64,000 nucleotides of DNA. It comes from Sulfurimonas sp. HSL3-2 (lineage in GTDB: Bacteria; Campylobacterota; Campylobacteria; Campylobacterales; Sulfurimonadaceae). A program made the position numbers and the translations under genes. Below the pieces are notes generated by a model. The model had not been told where the DNA came from. It ran no database searches and was given only the letters and a program-made list of their open reading frames with translations. The first letter of the stretch is position 1. Every line of letters begins with the position of its first letter. Positions 17,068-25,922 of this stretch are shown piece after piece. Where the stretch lies: positions 682,001 through 746,000 of the forward strand of contig NZ_CP147917.1 in the NCBI RefSeq assembly GCF_039645965.1. The letters run 5' to 3'.

Positions 17068-17777
17068 AGACAGTGCTAATTACAGGTGCCAATAGTGGAA
17101 TCGGATTTACAACAGTAAAGCTTTTTCTTGAGAATGGATATAAAGTTTTTGCACACTATAATACCAGTAAAAATAATTTAGAAAAAATAAAAACTGATAA
17201 ACTTATTTTATTGAAATCAAATTTTAAAAACATTGAAGAAGTTGAAAATTTATTTGAAATGGTTACTAAACAGACCCCAACTATAGATATACTTGTTAAT
17301 AATGCAGGATTATATGCTCCTGCAGATAACTTTAGTGGGCTAGGTATAAAGTTATTTGATGATGTCTTAAATGTAAATTTAAAAGCACCATTTTTATTGT
17401 CTAAAAAATTTATAGAGTTAATGAAAAATTATAAAAGGGGTAAGATTATAAATATATCTAGTATCGGTGTTAAATATGGTGGTTCTATAAAATCCATGCA
17501 ATATACTATAGCAAAATCAGCTTTAGAAACTATGACTCTTGGATTTGCTAAAGAAGGTGCTAAATATAATATTTTAGTAAATGCATTAAGAGTAGGGGTT
17601 ACTGATACTAGTATTCATAGTAAAGTAAAGGATAAAAATATGAAGGAAAGGATCGAGATGATACCTTTGAAAAGAATGGCTAAACCAGAAGAGATATCAG
17701 AGTATATATTGTTTTTATCTTCTGAAAAAAGTAATTTTACGACTGGTAGTATTATTACAATTTCAGGTGGTGAATAG
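17064..17777 (+). CDS. Short-chain dehydrogenase/reductase (FabG-like)
   Basis: A 237-residue classical SDR with VLITGANSGIGFTTVKLF as the TGxxxGIG cofactor motif, LVNNAGLY, the catalytic Ser in NISSIGV, and YTIAK as the YxxxK pair. The closing strand TTGSIITISGG is typical of FabG-like reductases. It overlaps the radical SAM gene by 4 bases and the following D-2-hydroxyacid dehydrogenase by 1 base. In this setting it likely reduces or oxidises an intermediate of the same pathway rather than a fatty acyl-ACP. The substrate cannot be read from the sequence. Confidence 0.8.
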   Translation: MKTVLITGANSGIGFTTVKLFLENGYKVFAHYNTSKNNLEKIKTDKLILLKSNFKNIEEVENLFEMVTKQTPTIDILVNNAGLYAPADNFSGLGIKLFDDVLNVNLKAPFLLSKKFIELMKNYKRGKIINISSIGVKYGGSIKSMQYTIAKSALETMTLGFAKEGAKYNILVNALRVGVTDTSIHSKVKDKNMKERIEMIPLKRMAKPEEISEYILFLSSEKSNFTTGSIITISGGE

Positions 17778-18697
17778 TGAAAATAGTAGTAACATCACCA
17801 TCATTTTCAAGTAATGAAGTTCTTCAAAATGAGATATTCCATTACTTTCCAAATGCTAAGTTGAATTTGGAAGGAAAAAGATTTTCCAAAGATGAATTGA
17901 TAGAGTATATAAAAGATGCGGATGGAGTTGTTATTGGATTAGAACCGATTGATAAAGATGTCCTTGAACACTGTCCAAAGTTAAAAATTGTATCTAAGTA
18001 TGGTGTCGGATTAAATAATATTGATTTAAAAGAATGTGAACAACGAAGTATTGCTATAGGATGGACAGGTGGAGTGAACAGACTCTCTGTATCAGAGATG
18101 ACATTAGGATACATGCTGATGTTAGCAAGGAATTTATATGTTACATCAAATCAGTTAAAAAATGGTATCTGGAATAAATCTGGTGGATTTCAGCTAAGTG
18201 GTAAAACAGTAGGAATAATCGGCGTTGGCTTTATAGGTAAAGACCTGATTAGACTTTTGAAACCATTTGGATGTAAAATATTAGTAAATGACATTATTGA
18301 TCAAGATGAATATTATAAGCAAAATGATTTGATAAAAGCTTCAAAAGATGAAATATTTAGAAGTTGTGATTTTGTTACAATACATACTCCATATGATGAA
18401 AGTACGAAAAATATGGTGAATCAAGAAATACTTAGTAACATGAAAAAAAGTGCCTTCATTATAAATAGTGCAAGAGGTGGTATAGTTGATGAAGTGGCTT
18501 TGAAGTATGCTCTTCAGAACAATATAATAGCCGGAGCAGCAATTGATGCTTATTCGGAAGAACCTCCTAGTGATAAAGAGTTTTTGTCATTAGAAAATTT
18601 AATTTGTACGCCTCACATCGGTGGAAATGCGAAAGAGGCTGTAGAAGCTATGGGCATGAGCGCTATTAAACATTTAGTGGAGTTTTTTAATTTATGA
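17777..18697 (+). CDS. D-2-hydroxyacid dehydrogenase (SerA-like)
   Basis: GTG start overlapping the previous TAG by one base. The 306-residue protein matches the NAD-dependent D-2-hydroxyacid dehydrogenase family: VSKYGVGLNNID, the dinucleotide-binding GIIGVGFIGKDL near residue 147, INSARGGIVDE with catalytic Arg233, the acidic residue in DAYSEEPP (about 261), and His280 in CTPHIGGN. It lacks the C-terminal regulatory ACT domain of housekeeping SerA, so it is a short, dedicated form. It would interconvert a 2-keto and a 2-hydroxy acid. Together with the nearby aldolase and KdsB-like genes this is consistent with handling a sugar-derived acid, but the direction of reaction is unknown. Confidence 0.85.
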   Translation: MKIVVTSPSFSSNEVLQNEIFHYFPNAKLNLEGKRFSKDELIEYIKDADGVVIGLEPIDKDVLEHCPKLKIVSKYGVGLNNIDLKECEQRSIAIGWTGGVNRLSVSEMTLGYMLMLARNLYVTSNQLKNGIWNKSGGFQLSGKTVGIIGVGFIGKDLIRLLKPFGCKILVNDIIDQDEYYKQNDLIKASKDEIFRSCDFVTIHTPYDESTKNMVNQEILSNMKKSAFIINSARGGIVDEVALKYALQNNIIAGAAIDAYSEEPPSDKEFLSLENLICTPHIGGNAKEAVEAMGMSAIKHLVEFFNL

Positions 18698-19572
18698 AGA
18701 AAGTAATAGTTTTTGGTGGAAGCGGATTTTTAGGATCATATGTTGCTGATGAGCTTACAAGAAAAAATTACGATGTTACAATAGCAGATATTAATAAATC
18801 AGACTACATACAGAACAATCAAAAATTTGAGAGTATAAATATACTTGACATAGAAAGCATAATAGAACTTATAAAAGATGCTGATGTCGTTTATAATTTT
18901 GTTGCCATTGCAAATCTTGATGCAGCTATACATGATCCTATAAATACGATAAGTATTAATGTTATAGGAAACTTGAATATTCTAGAAGCTTGTAGAAGAA
19001 ATGGTAACATTAAAAGATTTATTTATGCTAGCAGTGCTTATGCATTAAGTAATGAGGGTTCTTTTTATGGTATAAGCAAACAATCTTCAGAAAAACTGAC
19101 AGAAGAATATTATAAAAGATATGGTTTAAAATATACAGTCATCCGATATGGTTCTTTATATGGAGAAAGAGCAAGTCATAACAACTACATCTATAATCTT
19201 TTATATGATGCTATACATTCTGGTGAATTGCTTTACAAAGGTGATGGCGAAGATCTAAGAGAATATATACATGCAGCGGATGCTGCTAAACTTTCTGTAG
19301 ATATATTAGAAGATGACCAATATGAAAATGAACACATTATATTGACCGGTATGGAAAAACTTAAAAGAATAGAATTGTTAACTATGATAAATGAAATTAT
19401 GCAAAATAAATTAAGTATAAAGCAGATATCAGATGATAATATGGGACATTATAGAATTACACCTTATACTTTTCATCCAACAACGGCAAAAAAGCTTGTT
19501 GCTAACCCATACATTGACTTAGGACAGGGATTACTTGAATGTATACAAGAGATACATAAAGAGAGTAAATGA
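18694..19572 (+). CDS. NAD-dependent epimerase/dehydratase (extended SDR)
   Basis: The 292-residue extended SDR begins VIVFGGSGFLGSYVADEL (GxxGxxG), with FIYASSAYAL holding the catalytic Ser and YGISK as YxxxK, then RYGSLYGERA and GEDLREYIHAADAA, the substrate-binding stretch of nucleotide-sugar epimerases. It overlaps the 2-hydroxyacid dehydrogenase and cyclase genes by 4 bases on each side. Family members catalyse 4-epimerisation, 4,6-dehydration or keto reduction of nucleotide sugars. Because its partners act on acids, a CMP- or NDP-linked uronic or ulosonic substrate is conceivable, but this is inference. Confidence 0.85.
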   Translation: MKKVIVFGGSGFLGSYVADELTRKNYDVTIADINKSDYIQNNQKFESINILDIESIIELIKDADVVYNFVAIANLDAAIHDPINTISINVIGNLNILEACRRNGNIKRFIYASSAYALSNEGSFYGISKQSSEKLTEEYYKRYGLKYTVIRYGSLYGERASHNNYIYNLLYDAIHSGELLYKGDGEDLREYIHAADAAKLSVDILEDDQYENEHIILTGMEKLKRIELLTMINEIMQNKLSIKQISDDNMGHYRITPYTFHPTTAKKLVANPYIDLGQGLLECIQEIHKESK

Positions 19573-20231
19573 TTTTTTTATCGTATGTATTAAAGCAGAA
19601 TACACCGACTTATGGTGATAGAAACCGATTCGAGATCATTAAGAAAAATGCTATATCAAAAGGGGATATAGCAAATGACAGTTTTATGTCTACTACTGTA
19701 CATATAGGGACACACATAGACATGCCATATCATTTTTATGACAATGGGCAGACCATAGAAGACTTCGATCCTAAATTCTGGGTGTTTGAGAATCCATTGA
19801 TAGTCGAGATAACCCCCAAAGACCTAATAATTAAAGACGAATTGATAGCTAAATTAAGTGATATAAAAGATAATGGGTTTGATATTTTGATAATTAAAAC
19901 TGGAATCTGTCATATTAGAGATGAAAAAAGATTTTGGAGTGAAAATTATGGATTTCATCCTGATATTTATGATTTTTTAATTGATAAATTTCCAAAGGTA
20001 AGAGTATTTGGATTTGATTCTATATCAGTTTCTAGTTTTACTGACCGATTGTTAGGTAGAGAAGCACATAAAAGATTTTTAAATCCTGAAAAACCGTTAC
20101 TTCTTCTTGAAGATATGGATCTAAGAAACATAGATGAAAAATCAACTTTCGGTAAGATAATAGTAGCACCACTTCGAATATCAGATTGTGATGGATTACC
20201 TTGTACTATTATGGGATTTCCCAATGACTGA
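19569..20231 (+). CDS. Cyclase-family (kynurenine formamidase-like) metal-dependent hydrolase
   Basis: The defining motif HxGTHxDxPxHF is present at His45-His55 (HIGTHIDMPYHF), and FGFDSISVSSF with a later SCDGLPCTIMGFP end fits the 'cyclase' (KynB-like) fold. At 220 residues it is normal length. Characterised members hydrolyse N-formylkynurenine, isatin or related amides and lactams. No tryptophan-degradation genes are near; instead it closes the overlapping run that began with the aldolase. A role in forming or opening a lactone, lactam or formamide on a sugar acid fits the setting. It shares 8 bases with the following polymerase gene. The reaction is not known. Confidence 0.8.
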   Translation: MIFLSYVLKQNTPTYGDRNRFEIIKKNAISKGDIANDSFMSTTVHIGTHIDMPYHFYDNGQTIEDFDPKFWVFENPLIVEITPKDLIIKDELIAKLSDIKDNGFDILIIKTGICHIRDEKRFWSENYGFHPDIYDFLIDKFPKVRVFGFDSISVSSFTDRLLGREAHKRFLNPEKPLLLLEDMDLRNIDEKSTFGKIIVAPLRISDCDGLPCTIMGFPND

Positions 20232-21534
20232 CAGATTTACGGAAAATAATATTTTTTTGATAAAAAATACTTTGCTGATAAGTATTATAATATCATGGTT
20301 TATATATACAGGTATAGGTTTTAATTTCAAAGGGACGCCAATAGATATATCGAAGATTGTTATATTAGGTACACTATTAGTATTTTTATATGGTAAATTT
20401 AAGTATCAAGTTAATAAAATAGACATAATATTCCTAATTTACATCGTATCACAAGTTTTATTCTCTATATTTTATGTAAGCTTTTATATTCAATTTATGT
20501 ATCTATTATATTATATATTGTTTTATTATTTGTCATATTTTATTGCTCGAATAATTTTTGATAAAAACTATATATTCGAGGACTTCATCAAATATATTAG
20601 CTATATAACTATTATTCTACTCTCTATAATGATATATTTACATGTTAGTAATAATTATTATTTTGATAATTATAGAATAGCATATCACCATAGTATATTA
20701 GAATACTCCCATACATATAAGAGAATATTTAATGAAATTGATATGGGTAATTCCTTCGTAGGTCAATTTGTGAATCCGAATACATCGGTCCAATTTCTCG
20801 GTATGTTGATGGTGTTTTTATTACCATATTATCTATGGAAAGTAAATAAAACTAATATTGTACTTTTTTCTATAACCTCAATATTTCTTATAGTAAGTAT
20901 GGCTATGACACAATCAAGAGCAGGCCTGATTATTATATTAATGCAGTTTATTATATTAATAATAATAAGATATAAACATAGTATGAAAGCATCAATAATA
21001 TTTGTAGGATTCTTATCTATCTTGTGGCTAATAGATAAAAATATAGTGTTATATTATTTTTATCTTTTTACTAATTTAGGCACATATATAGATCAAACGA
21101 AGTCTTTAGTTGAGTCAATGCCTTCAGAACATTTAGATCGAGTATATTATTATAAATTATTTTTTGACTATGTAATAGATAGTAATTTAAATTTTTTATT
21201 TGGTTATGGGCCGTTGGTGCATAAACTGAATGTTAATATTAGGGGAATTACGGATTTAGCATGGGTCTTTAATACATTTTTACAAGTAGGATTAATCTCA
21301 ATTTCTATTTATGCAGTCTTTTATATAAAAATATTAAACGAAGCATGGAAAGTTTATAAAATCAATAAACTAAAGTATAAGGGACTCTTTAAATATATAA
21401 TTGCAGTTTTTTTGGGGATGATTGTTGTTTCCATTCCTGGTTATCAAGCAATATTAAATCCAGTATATTTTTTTATGATAGGTGCACTTGTATCCTTAGT
21501 ATATAATCATAAAATCGAGATAAATAATGATTAA
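20224..21534 (+). CDS. wzy: Wzy/O-antigen ligase-like polymerase
   Basis: I chose the ATG at 20224 (MTDRFTENN), which overlaps the cyclase stop by 8 bases; an ATG at 20188 is in frame but would overlap much further. The protein (436 aa from this start) has about 10-12 membrane segments and a large periplasmic loop in the second half (residues about 290-360, containing ESMPSEHLDR and FGYGPLV), the layout shared by Wzy polymerases and WaaL ligases. MTQSRAGLIIIL in the middle is a typical Wzy_C motif. As the only such protein in the locus and with Wzx present, polymerase is the more likely role. The gene is extremely AT-rich. Confidence 0.8.
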   Translation: MTDRFTENNIFLIKNTLLISIIISWFIYTGIGFNFKGTPIDISKIVILGTLLVFLYGKFKYQVNKIDIIFLIYIVSQVLFSIFYVSFYIQFMYLLYYILFYYLSYFIARIIFDKNYIFEDFIKYISYITIILLSIMIYLHVSNNYYFDNYRIAYHHSILEYSHTYKRIFNEIDMGNSFVGQFVNPNTSVQFLGMLMVFLLPYYLWKVNKTNIVLFSITSIFLIVSMAMTQSRAGLIIILMQFIILIIIRYKHSMKASIIFVGFLSILWLIDKNIVLYYFYLFTNLGTYIDQTKSLVESMPSEHLDRVYYYKLFFDYVIDSNLNFLFGYGPLVHKLNVNIRGITDLAWVFNTFLQVGLISISIYAVFYIKILNEAWKVYKINKLKYKGLFKYIIAVFLGMIVVSIPGYQAILNPVYFFMIGALVSLVYNHKIEINND

Positions 21535-22144
21535 AAATATTTTATGGGATTTTGATGGTGTAATTCTTGATAGTATGAAGATCAAAGGTGATGGATTTGT
21601 AGAACTTTTTAAAGAATATGATAAAGATAAAGTAAGTTTATTGGAAAAATATCATTATCAAAATGGAGGAGTATCTAGATTTGAGAAGATAAAATACTTT
21701 TATAATACAATTCTTAATAGAGAAATAAGTGAAGAAAAAATTACTGCCTTAGCCATAGAGTTTGCAAAGATTATAGAAAAAAAACTTTACCAAAAAGAGA
21801 ACCTCTTTGAAGAAAGCGTTGAGTTTATAAAAATGAATTATAAAAACTTTGACTTTCATATAGTTTCCGGAGCAGAACATAAAGAATTAAATGAGCTTTG
21901 TCAATATTTTGGTTTATCTCAATATTTTAAAACTATAAATGGAAGTCCAACTAGTAAAGAAATTTTAGTTATGAATATTGTAGAAAAATATCATTATAAA
22001 AGAGATGAGACGATCTTAATCGGTGATGCTATGACTGATTATAATGCAGCAATAAAAAATAATATTAACTTTTATGGATATAACAATCCGGAATTAAAAA
22101 AAAATGGACCATATATAGACAGTTTTAAGGATTTTAAAATATGA
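21527..22144 (+). CDS. HAD-superfamily phosphatase
   Basis: The catalytic motif I is WDFDGVILDS with nucleophile Asp8 and acid/base Asp10; motif II lies in IVSGA, and motif III/IV in GDAMTDYNAA. The 205-residue size with a helical cap between residues about 17 and 85 is that of a phosphoglycolate phosphatase-like HAD. It probably dephosphorylates a small sugar or sugar-acid phosphate. In nonulosonate and Kdo synthesis such a phosphatase removes the phosphate left after condensation or before activation, so it may serve the aldolase/KdsB-like branch. Start overlaps the previous gene by 8 bases and the stop overlaps the next by 4. Confidence 0.8.
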   Translation: MIKNILWDFDGVILDSMKIKGDGFVELFKEYDKDKVSLLEKYHYQNGGVSRFEKIKYFYNTILNREISEEKITALAIEFAKIIEKKLYQKENLFEESVEFIKMNYKNFDFHIVSGAEHKELNELCQYFGLSQYFKTINGSPTSKEILVMNIVEKYHYKRDETILIGDAMTDYNAAIKNNINFYGYNNPELKKNGPYIDSFKDFKI

Positions 22145-23652
22145 ATTCACGAGAATTAAATGAATCATATTTACAACATAAACAAAAGTTTCAAAACTAT
22201 ATAAACGTGATTAAAAAAAGCAGTCCTTGGGATATCTATACTATAGTGAATGCCACTTTGATAAAAAATCCATATACAACAGTTTTCCCACTAAGATTTT
22301 TCAAAAAAGAGTTAAAAAACAACAATCTAATATTCTCTTTTTGTAAAAATATTGGTTTGTTTTATATTAAAAACATTTATCTATACCTTTCTTTTTTTAT
22401 AGCTTTTATTCTCTATAAAATTTATTATAAAAAACAAAGAAAAAATGAATTGAAAACTATTATAGATATTTTTGGATTAGTAGATAAAACAAATAAAGAC
22501 GGTGTCTTTAGTGAGCATTATTTAACAGGAATATATGATGTATTTGAAAAATATAATCAACAATATACTATTTTGCTTCGTTTATATGGATTGGGTAGAA
22601 ATCCATTTAAATTAATAAAATTTCTAAAAATTATTAGGGAAGATAAAAGAGACATCATTTTTGAATATGAATTTTTAAAATTTAATGATTTTTTAGATCT
22701 GTTTATTTTATGCGTATTGTATCCATTTAAGACACTTAGACTTATACAAAAAGAGCGAATAGAACAAGATAAAATTTTTAATGAATCAATTATAGAAGAT
22801 ATAAGATATTTCAATTTAGATAGTTTGAATCGGTATATACTGGGCAAAAACTTATCAAGAATACAATCGATAGAGAAAATTTATTCTTGGAGTGAGTTTC
22901 AAGTCATTGAAAGAAGTTTTAATTACGGAGTTAGAAAGAACAATAATGATATTAAGTTAATTGCTTGTCAATTCTATCTTAATTATGAATCATATTTTAA
23001 TACCTATATCGATGATTTAGATTATGATATGTTGGCATCGCCGCATGAAGTGCTTGTGAATGGACAGTATTATGTATTAGATAGAGATAAAGTTAAATAT
23101 GCTAGAGGTGTTTCTTTACGATATAAAAATATTTTTCATTTTCAAGGTGTTATAGAAGAAAAAAATATTTTACTTTTAGGTTCATATATGGAAAAAGATA
23201 CACAATATATGCTTGAGAGTGTGAAAGATTTTAAGAATGTAATATTTAAAAATCATCCTGCAGTTGATATTAGTATATTTGGAAAATTATCTACAAATAT
23301 AGCTATTTCCAATGAAAATATTTATGAACTTTTTAAAAATACAAAACTTGTGATAGGTACCGCATCCGGTACTGCTGTTGAAGCAGTCGCTTGTGGTATC
23401 TCTGTCATAATTATAGCAAGTCAGGACAATCTTACCGTTAATCCGTTGGTTGAACATGGAAAAGGTGAGATTTGGGATATTGCTTTCAGTAAAGATGATG
23501 TACCTACTTTGTATAATAAACTTTTAAATTATAGAAAAAATAATATAGAAAAAATAAAGAGTATATCTTTGTGGTATAAAGAGAACTTTTTCATTGAACC
23601 AACAGAAGAAAAAATTGTTAAATTGTTTAAATTAGATAAGGAAAAGAAATAG
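22141..23652 (+). CDS. Large uncharacterised surface-carbohydrate protein, GT-B-like C-terminus
   Basis: This 503-residue protein has a short hydrophobic stretch at about residues 75-97 (IYLYLSFFIAFILYKIYY) and is otherwise soluble. The C-terminal part shows NILLLGSYMEKD, FKNHPAVD, and VIGTASGTAVEAVACGISVIIIA, the layout of a GT-B nucleotide-sugar site (an HP motif followed by a Gly/Ala-rich loop). The N-terminal 250 residues have no motif I recognise. It resembles the large surface-carbohydrate proteins found in O-antigen loci rather than a standard glycosyltransferase. It lies between the HAD gene and the CDP-hexose genes. Function is uncertain. Confidence 0.6.
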   Translation: MNSRELNESYLQHKQKFQNYINVIKKSSPWDIYTIVNATLIKNPYTTVFPLRFFKKELKNNNLIFSFCKNIGLFYIKNIYLYLSFFIAFILYKIYYKKQRKNELKTIIDIFGLVDKTNKDGVFSEHYLTGIYDVFEKYNQQYTILLRLYGLGRNPFKLIKFLKIIREDKRDIIFEYEFLKFNDFLDLFILCVLYPFKTLRLIQKERIEQDKIFNESIIEDIRYFNLDSLNRYILGKNLSRIQSIEKIYSWSEFQVIERSFNYGVRKNNNDIKLIACQFYLNYESYFNTYIDDLDYDMLASPHEVLVNGQYYVLDRDKVKYARGVSLRYKNIFHFQGVIEEKNILLLGSYMEKDTQYMLESVKDFKNVIFKNHPAVDISIFGKLSTNIAISNENIYELFKNTKLVIGTASGTAVEAVACGISVIIIASQDNLTVNPLVEHGKGEIWDIAFSKDDVPTLYNKLLNYRKNNIEKIKSISLWYKENFFIEPTEEKIVKLFKLDKEKK

Positions 23653-23653
23653 C

Positions 23654-24427
23654 ATGAAAGTACTATTATTAGCTGGCGGATTCGGGACAAGACTGAGTGA
23701 AGAAACAGACATTCGGCCAAAACCTATGGTAGAAGTTGGAGGGAAACCAATCTTATGGCATATAATGAAGATATATTCTCATTACGGATTTAATGACTTT
23801 GTAGTACTGCTTGGATATAAAGGCTACTACATAAAAGAATACTTTGCCAATTATTTCTTACATCAAAGTGATGTGAGTATAGATTTGAAAAACAACAATA
23901 TGGAAATATTGAATAATTCAAGTGAACCATGGAAAGTGACATTGATAGATACAGGTCTAAATAGTTTGACAGGTAGCCGTATAAAAAAAGTTCAAAAATA
24001 TGTAGGAAACGAGCCGTTTCTGCTCACATATGGTGATGGTGTGAGTGATGTAAATATTGAAAAATTAGTACAGTTTCATAAATCTCACGGAAAAGCCGTA
24101 ACAATGACATCTGTACAGCCAGAAGGTAGATTCGGAGCACTTAATATCACGGATGATCTTCAAGTAACACATTTTAAAGAGAAGCCTAAAGGTGACGGAG
24201 GCTGGATAAACGGTGGTTTTTTTGTATGCGAATCTAAAGTATTTGATTACATATCTGATGGTGATAATATTGTTTTTGAACAAGAACCATTGCAAAATCT
24301 TGCAAATGACGGTGAATTATTTACATATAAACATCATGGATTTTGGAAACCAATGGATAGCTTAAAAGATAAGAATGATCTTAATAAGCTTTGGGATGAG
24401 AATACAGCCCCATGGAAGGTATGGTGA
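23654..24427 (+). CDS. rfbF: Glucose-1-phosphate cytidylyltransferase
   Basis: RfbF makes CDP-glucose from CTP and glucose-1-phosphate. The 257-residue protein starts MKVLLLAGGFGTRLSEETD and continues RPKPMVEVGGKPILWHIM, the characteristic RfbF pattern. LLTYGDGVSDV gives the metal site, and GGWINGGFFV and GFWKPMDSLKDK are also typical. The length matches the family. It is followed by the CDP-glucose 4,6-dehydratase gene with a one-base overlap. A single base separates it from the preceding stop. Confidence 0.95.
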   Translation: MKVLLLAGGFGTRLSEETDIRPKPMVEVGGKPILWHIMKIYSHYGFNDFVVLLGYKGYYIKEYFANYFLHQSDVSIDLKNNNMEILNNSSEPWKVTLIDTGLNSLTGSRIKKVQKYVGNEPFLLTYGDGVSDVNIEKLVQFHKSHGKAVTMTSVQPEGRFGALNITDDLQVTHFKEKPKGDGGWINGGFFVCESKVFDYISDGDNIVFEQEPLQNLANDGELFTYKHHGFWKPMDSLKDKNDLNKLWDENTAPWKVW

Positions 24428-25527
24428 TGTTCGAAAACGTTTACAAAAATAAAAAAGTCCTAGTTACGGGGCATACAGGCTTTAAAGGCAGTTGGCTGAC
24501 AATTTGGCTTTTAAAGTTGGGGGCGAATGTTGTAGGTGTTTCAAAAGATGTCCCGACTACTCCTTCAATGTTTAAAGAGTTGAAATTGGATACTAGAATC
24601 AAACATTATTTAGAGGATATTCGAGATCTTCAAAAAATGATAGAAATTGTTTCTGACGAGAAACCGGATTTTTTATTCCATCTGGCTGCACAACCTATCG
24701 TATCCACATCATATAGTGATCCGATAGAAACGATATCATCAAATGTAATGGGTACGACAAATATTCTGGAAGCTCTAAAAATATCGAATCATATTTGTAA
24801 AGCAGTCATAATTACTAGCGATAAAGCTTATGATAACGTCGAGCAGGTTTGGGGCTATAAAGAAGATGATAAAATGGGAGGCAAAGATATATATAGTGGT
24901 AGCAAAGGTGCTGCAGAGCTTATAATAAAATCATATTATCACTCCTTTTTCAAACACGATGGCTGTAATGTCAGATTGGCGATAGGAAGAGCGGGCAATG
25001 TTATCGGTGGCGGGGACTGGGCCAAAGACAGGATCGTTGTAGACTGTGTGAAAGCCTGGAGCGAAGAGAGAACCGTTGAGATTAGAAGTCCAAGGGCTAC
25101 AAGACCTTGGCAGCATGTACTAGAACCTTTAAGTGGCTATTTGAATCTGGGTGCGCAGTTATATATAGATGAAAGCTTACATGGTGAGGCTTTTAATTTT
25201 GGTCCAAGGGCAGAACAAAATCATACGGTAGAAGAATTGTTGATAGATTTGAGTAAATATTGGCACTTTCGTGATATATCCAGAGCTTATAAAATCACCG
25301 ATGATATTCTATTTCATGAAGCAGGGTTGTTAAAATTAAATTGTGACAAGGCTTTGTTCTATTTAAAATGGCAAGCAAATTTGGATTATAAAGACACTAT
25401 AAGATTTACCAGCGAATGGTATTACGATTTTTATAAAAAAAAGACTAATCTATTTGATAAGACTATTGAACAGATCCAAGAATATGAGAATATGGCAAAA
25501 GCAAAAGGGTTAAAATGGACGGAGTGA
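24427..25527 (+). CDS. rfbG: CDP-glucose 4,6-dehydratase
   Basis: The start is taken at the ATG at 24427, overlapping the rfbF TGA as TGATG; an upstream in-frame ATG at 24412 would lie inside rfbF. The protein (366 aa) has VLVTGHTGFKGSWLTIWLL, the GHTGFKGSW variant of the cofactor motif that marks RfbG, then LAAQPIVSTSY, ITSDKAYDN (the Thr-Asp-Lys type active site) and YSGSKGAAEL (YxxxK). RfbG converts CDP-glucose to CDP-4-keto-6-deoxyglucose. No CDP-4-keto-6-deoxyglucose 3-dehydrase (RfbH) follows, so the product is probably a 6-deoxy rather than a 3,6-dideoxy hexose. Confidence 0.95.
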   Translation: MFENVYKNKKVLVTGHTGFKGSWLTIWLLKLGANVVGVSKDVPTTPSMFKELKLDTRIKHYLEDIRDLQKMIEIVSDEKPDFLFHLAAQPIVSTSYSDPIETISSNVMGTTNILEALKISNHICKAVIITSDKAYDNVEQVWGYKEDDKMGGKDIYSGSKGAAELIIKSYYHSFFKHDGCNVRLAIGRAGNVIGGGDWAKDRIVVDCVKAWSEERTVEIRSPRATRPWQHVLEPLSGYLNLGAQLYIDESLHGEAFNFGPRAEQNHTVEELLIDLSKYWHFRDISRAYKITDDILFHEAGLLKLNCDKALFYLKWQANLDYKDTIRFTSEWYYDFYKKKTNLFDKTIEQIQEYENMAKAKGLKWTE

Positions 25528-25922
25528 TATTGCGACCTTTGAAGCAGATATGTCATCCTAAAGGTGATGTATATCATGCTATGAAAAAAAGCGATATTGG
25601 ATTTGAAGGATTTGGTGAAGCTTATTTTTCTACGATAAATAAAGGTGATATCAAAGGATGGAAAAAACATACTAAGATGACTCTAAATTTAGTAGTACCA
25701 ATTGGAGAAATAGAATTTGTTGTATATAATGAGAGAACAAAAGAGTTCTTCAGTATAAAATTATCAAAAAAGAACTATCAAAAACTTACTGTAAAGCCTG
25801 ATTTATGGATGGCTTTTAGAGGGATAGGAGAATATAATATGCTTTTGAACTTGGCAAACATCGAGCATGACCCGGATGAAGCAAAAAATATTGATTTAAA
25901 AGATATCAAATATGAATGGTAA
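25515..25922 (+). CDS. dTDP-4-dehydrorhamnose 3,5-epimerase-related cupin protein
   Basis: This small cupin (135 aa) has features of the RfbC-like family: DVYHAMKKSD, IKGWKKHTKMTLNLVVPIG as the first cupin strands, and KLTVKPDLWMAFRGIGEY. At 135 residues it is shorter than true RmlC (about 180). In CDP-hexose clusters such a protein epimerises the 4-keto-6-deoxy sugar at C3 and/or C5 before reduction. It overlaps rfbG by 13 bases and the following reductase gene by 11 bases; a GTG at 25524 is an alternative start. The His and Tyr catalytic pair of RmlC cannot be assigned with certainty here. Confidence 0.75.
   Translation: MDGVILRPLKQICHPKGDVYHAMKKSDIGFEGFGEAYFSTINKGDIKGWKKHTKMTLNLVVPIGEIEFVVYNERTKEFFSIKLSKKNYQKLTVKPDLWMAFRGIGEYNMLLNLANIEHDPDEAKNIDLKDIKYEW

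Noticed and set aside
12169-21534. Prophage or transposon origin of the AT-rich central region
   Set aside because: No integrase, transposase, terminal inverted repeats or tRNA attachment site is visible; gene content is wholly glycan synthesis.
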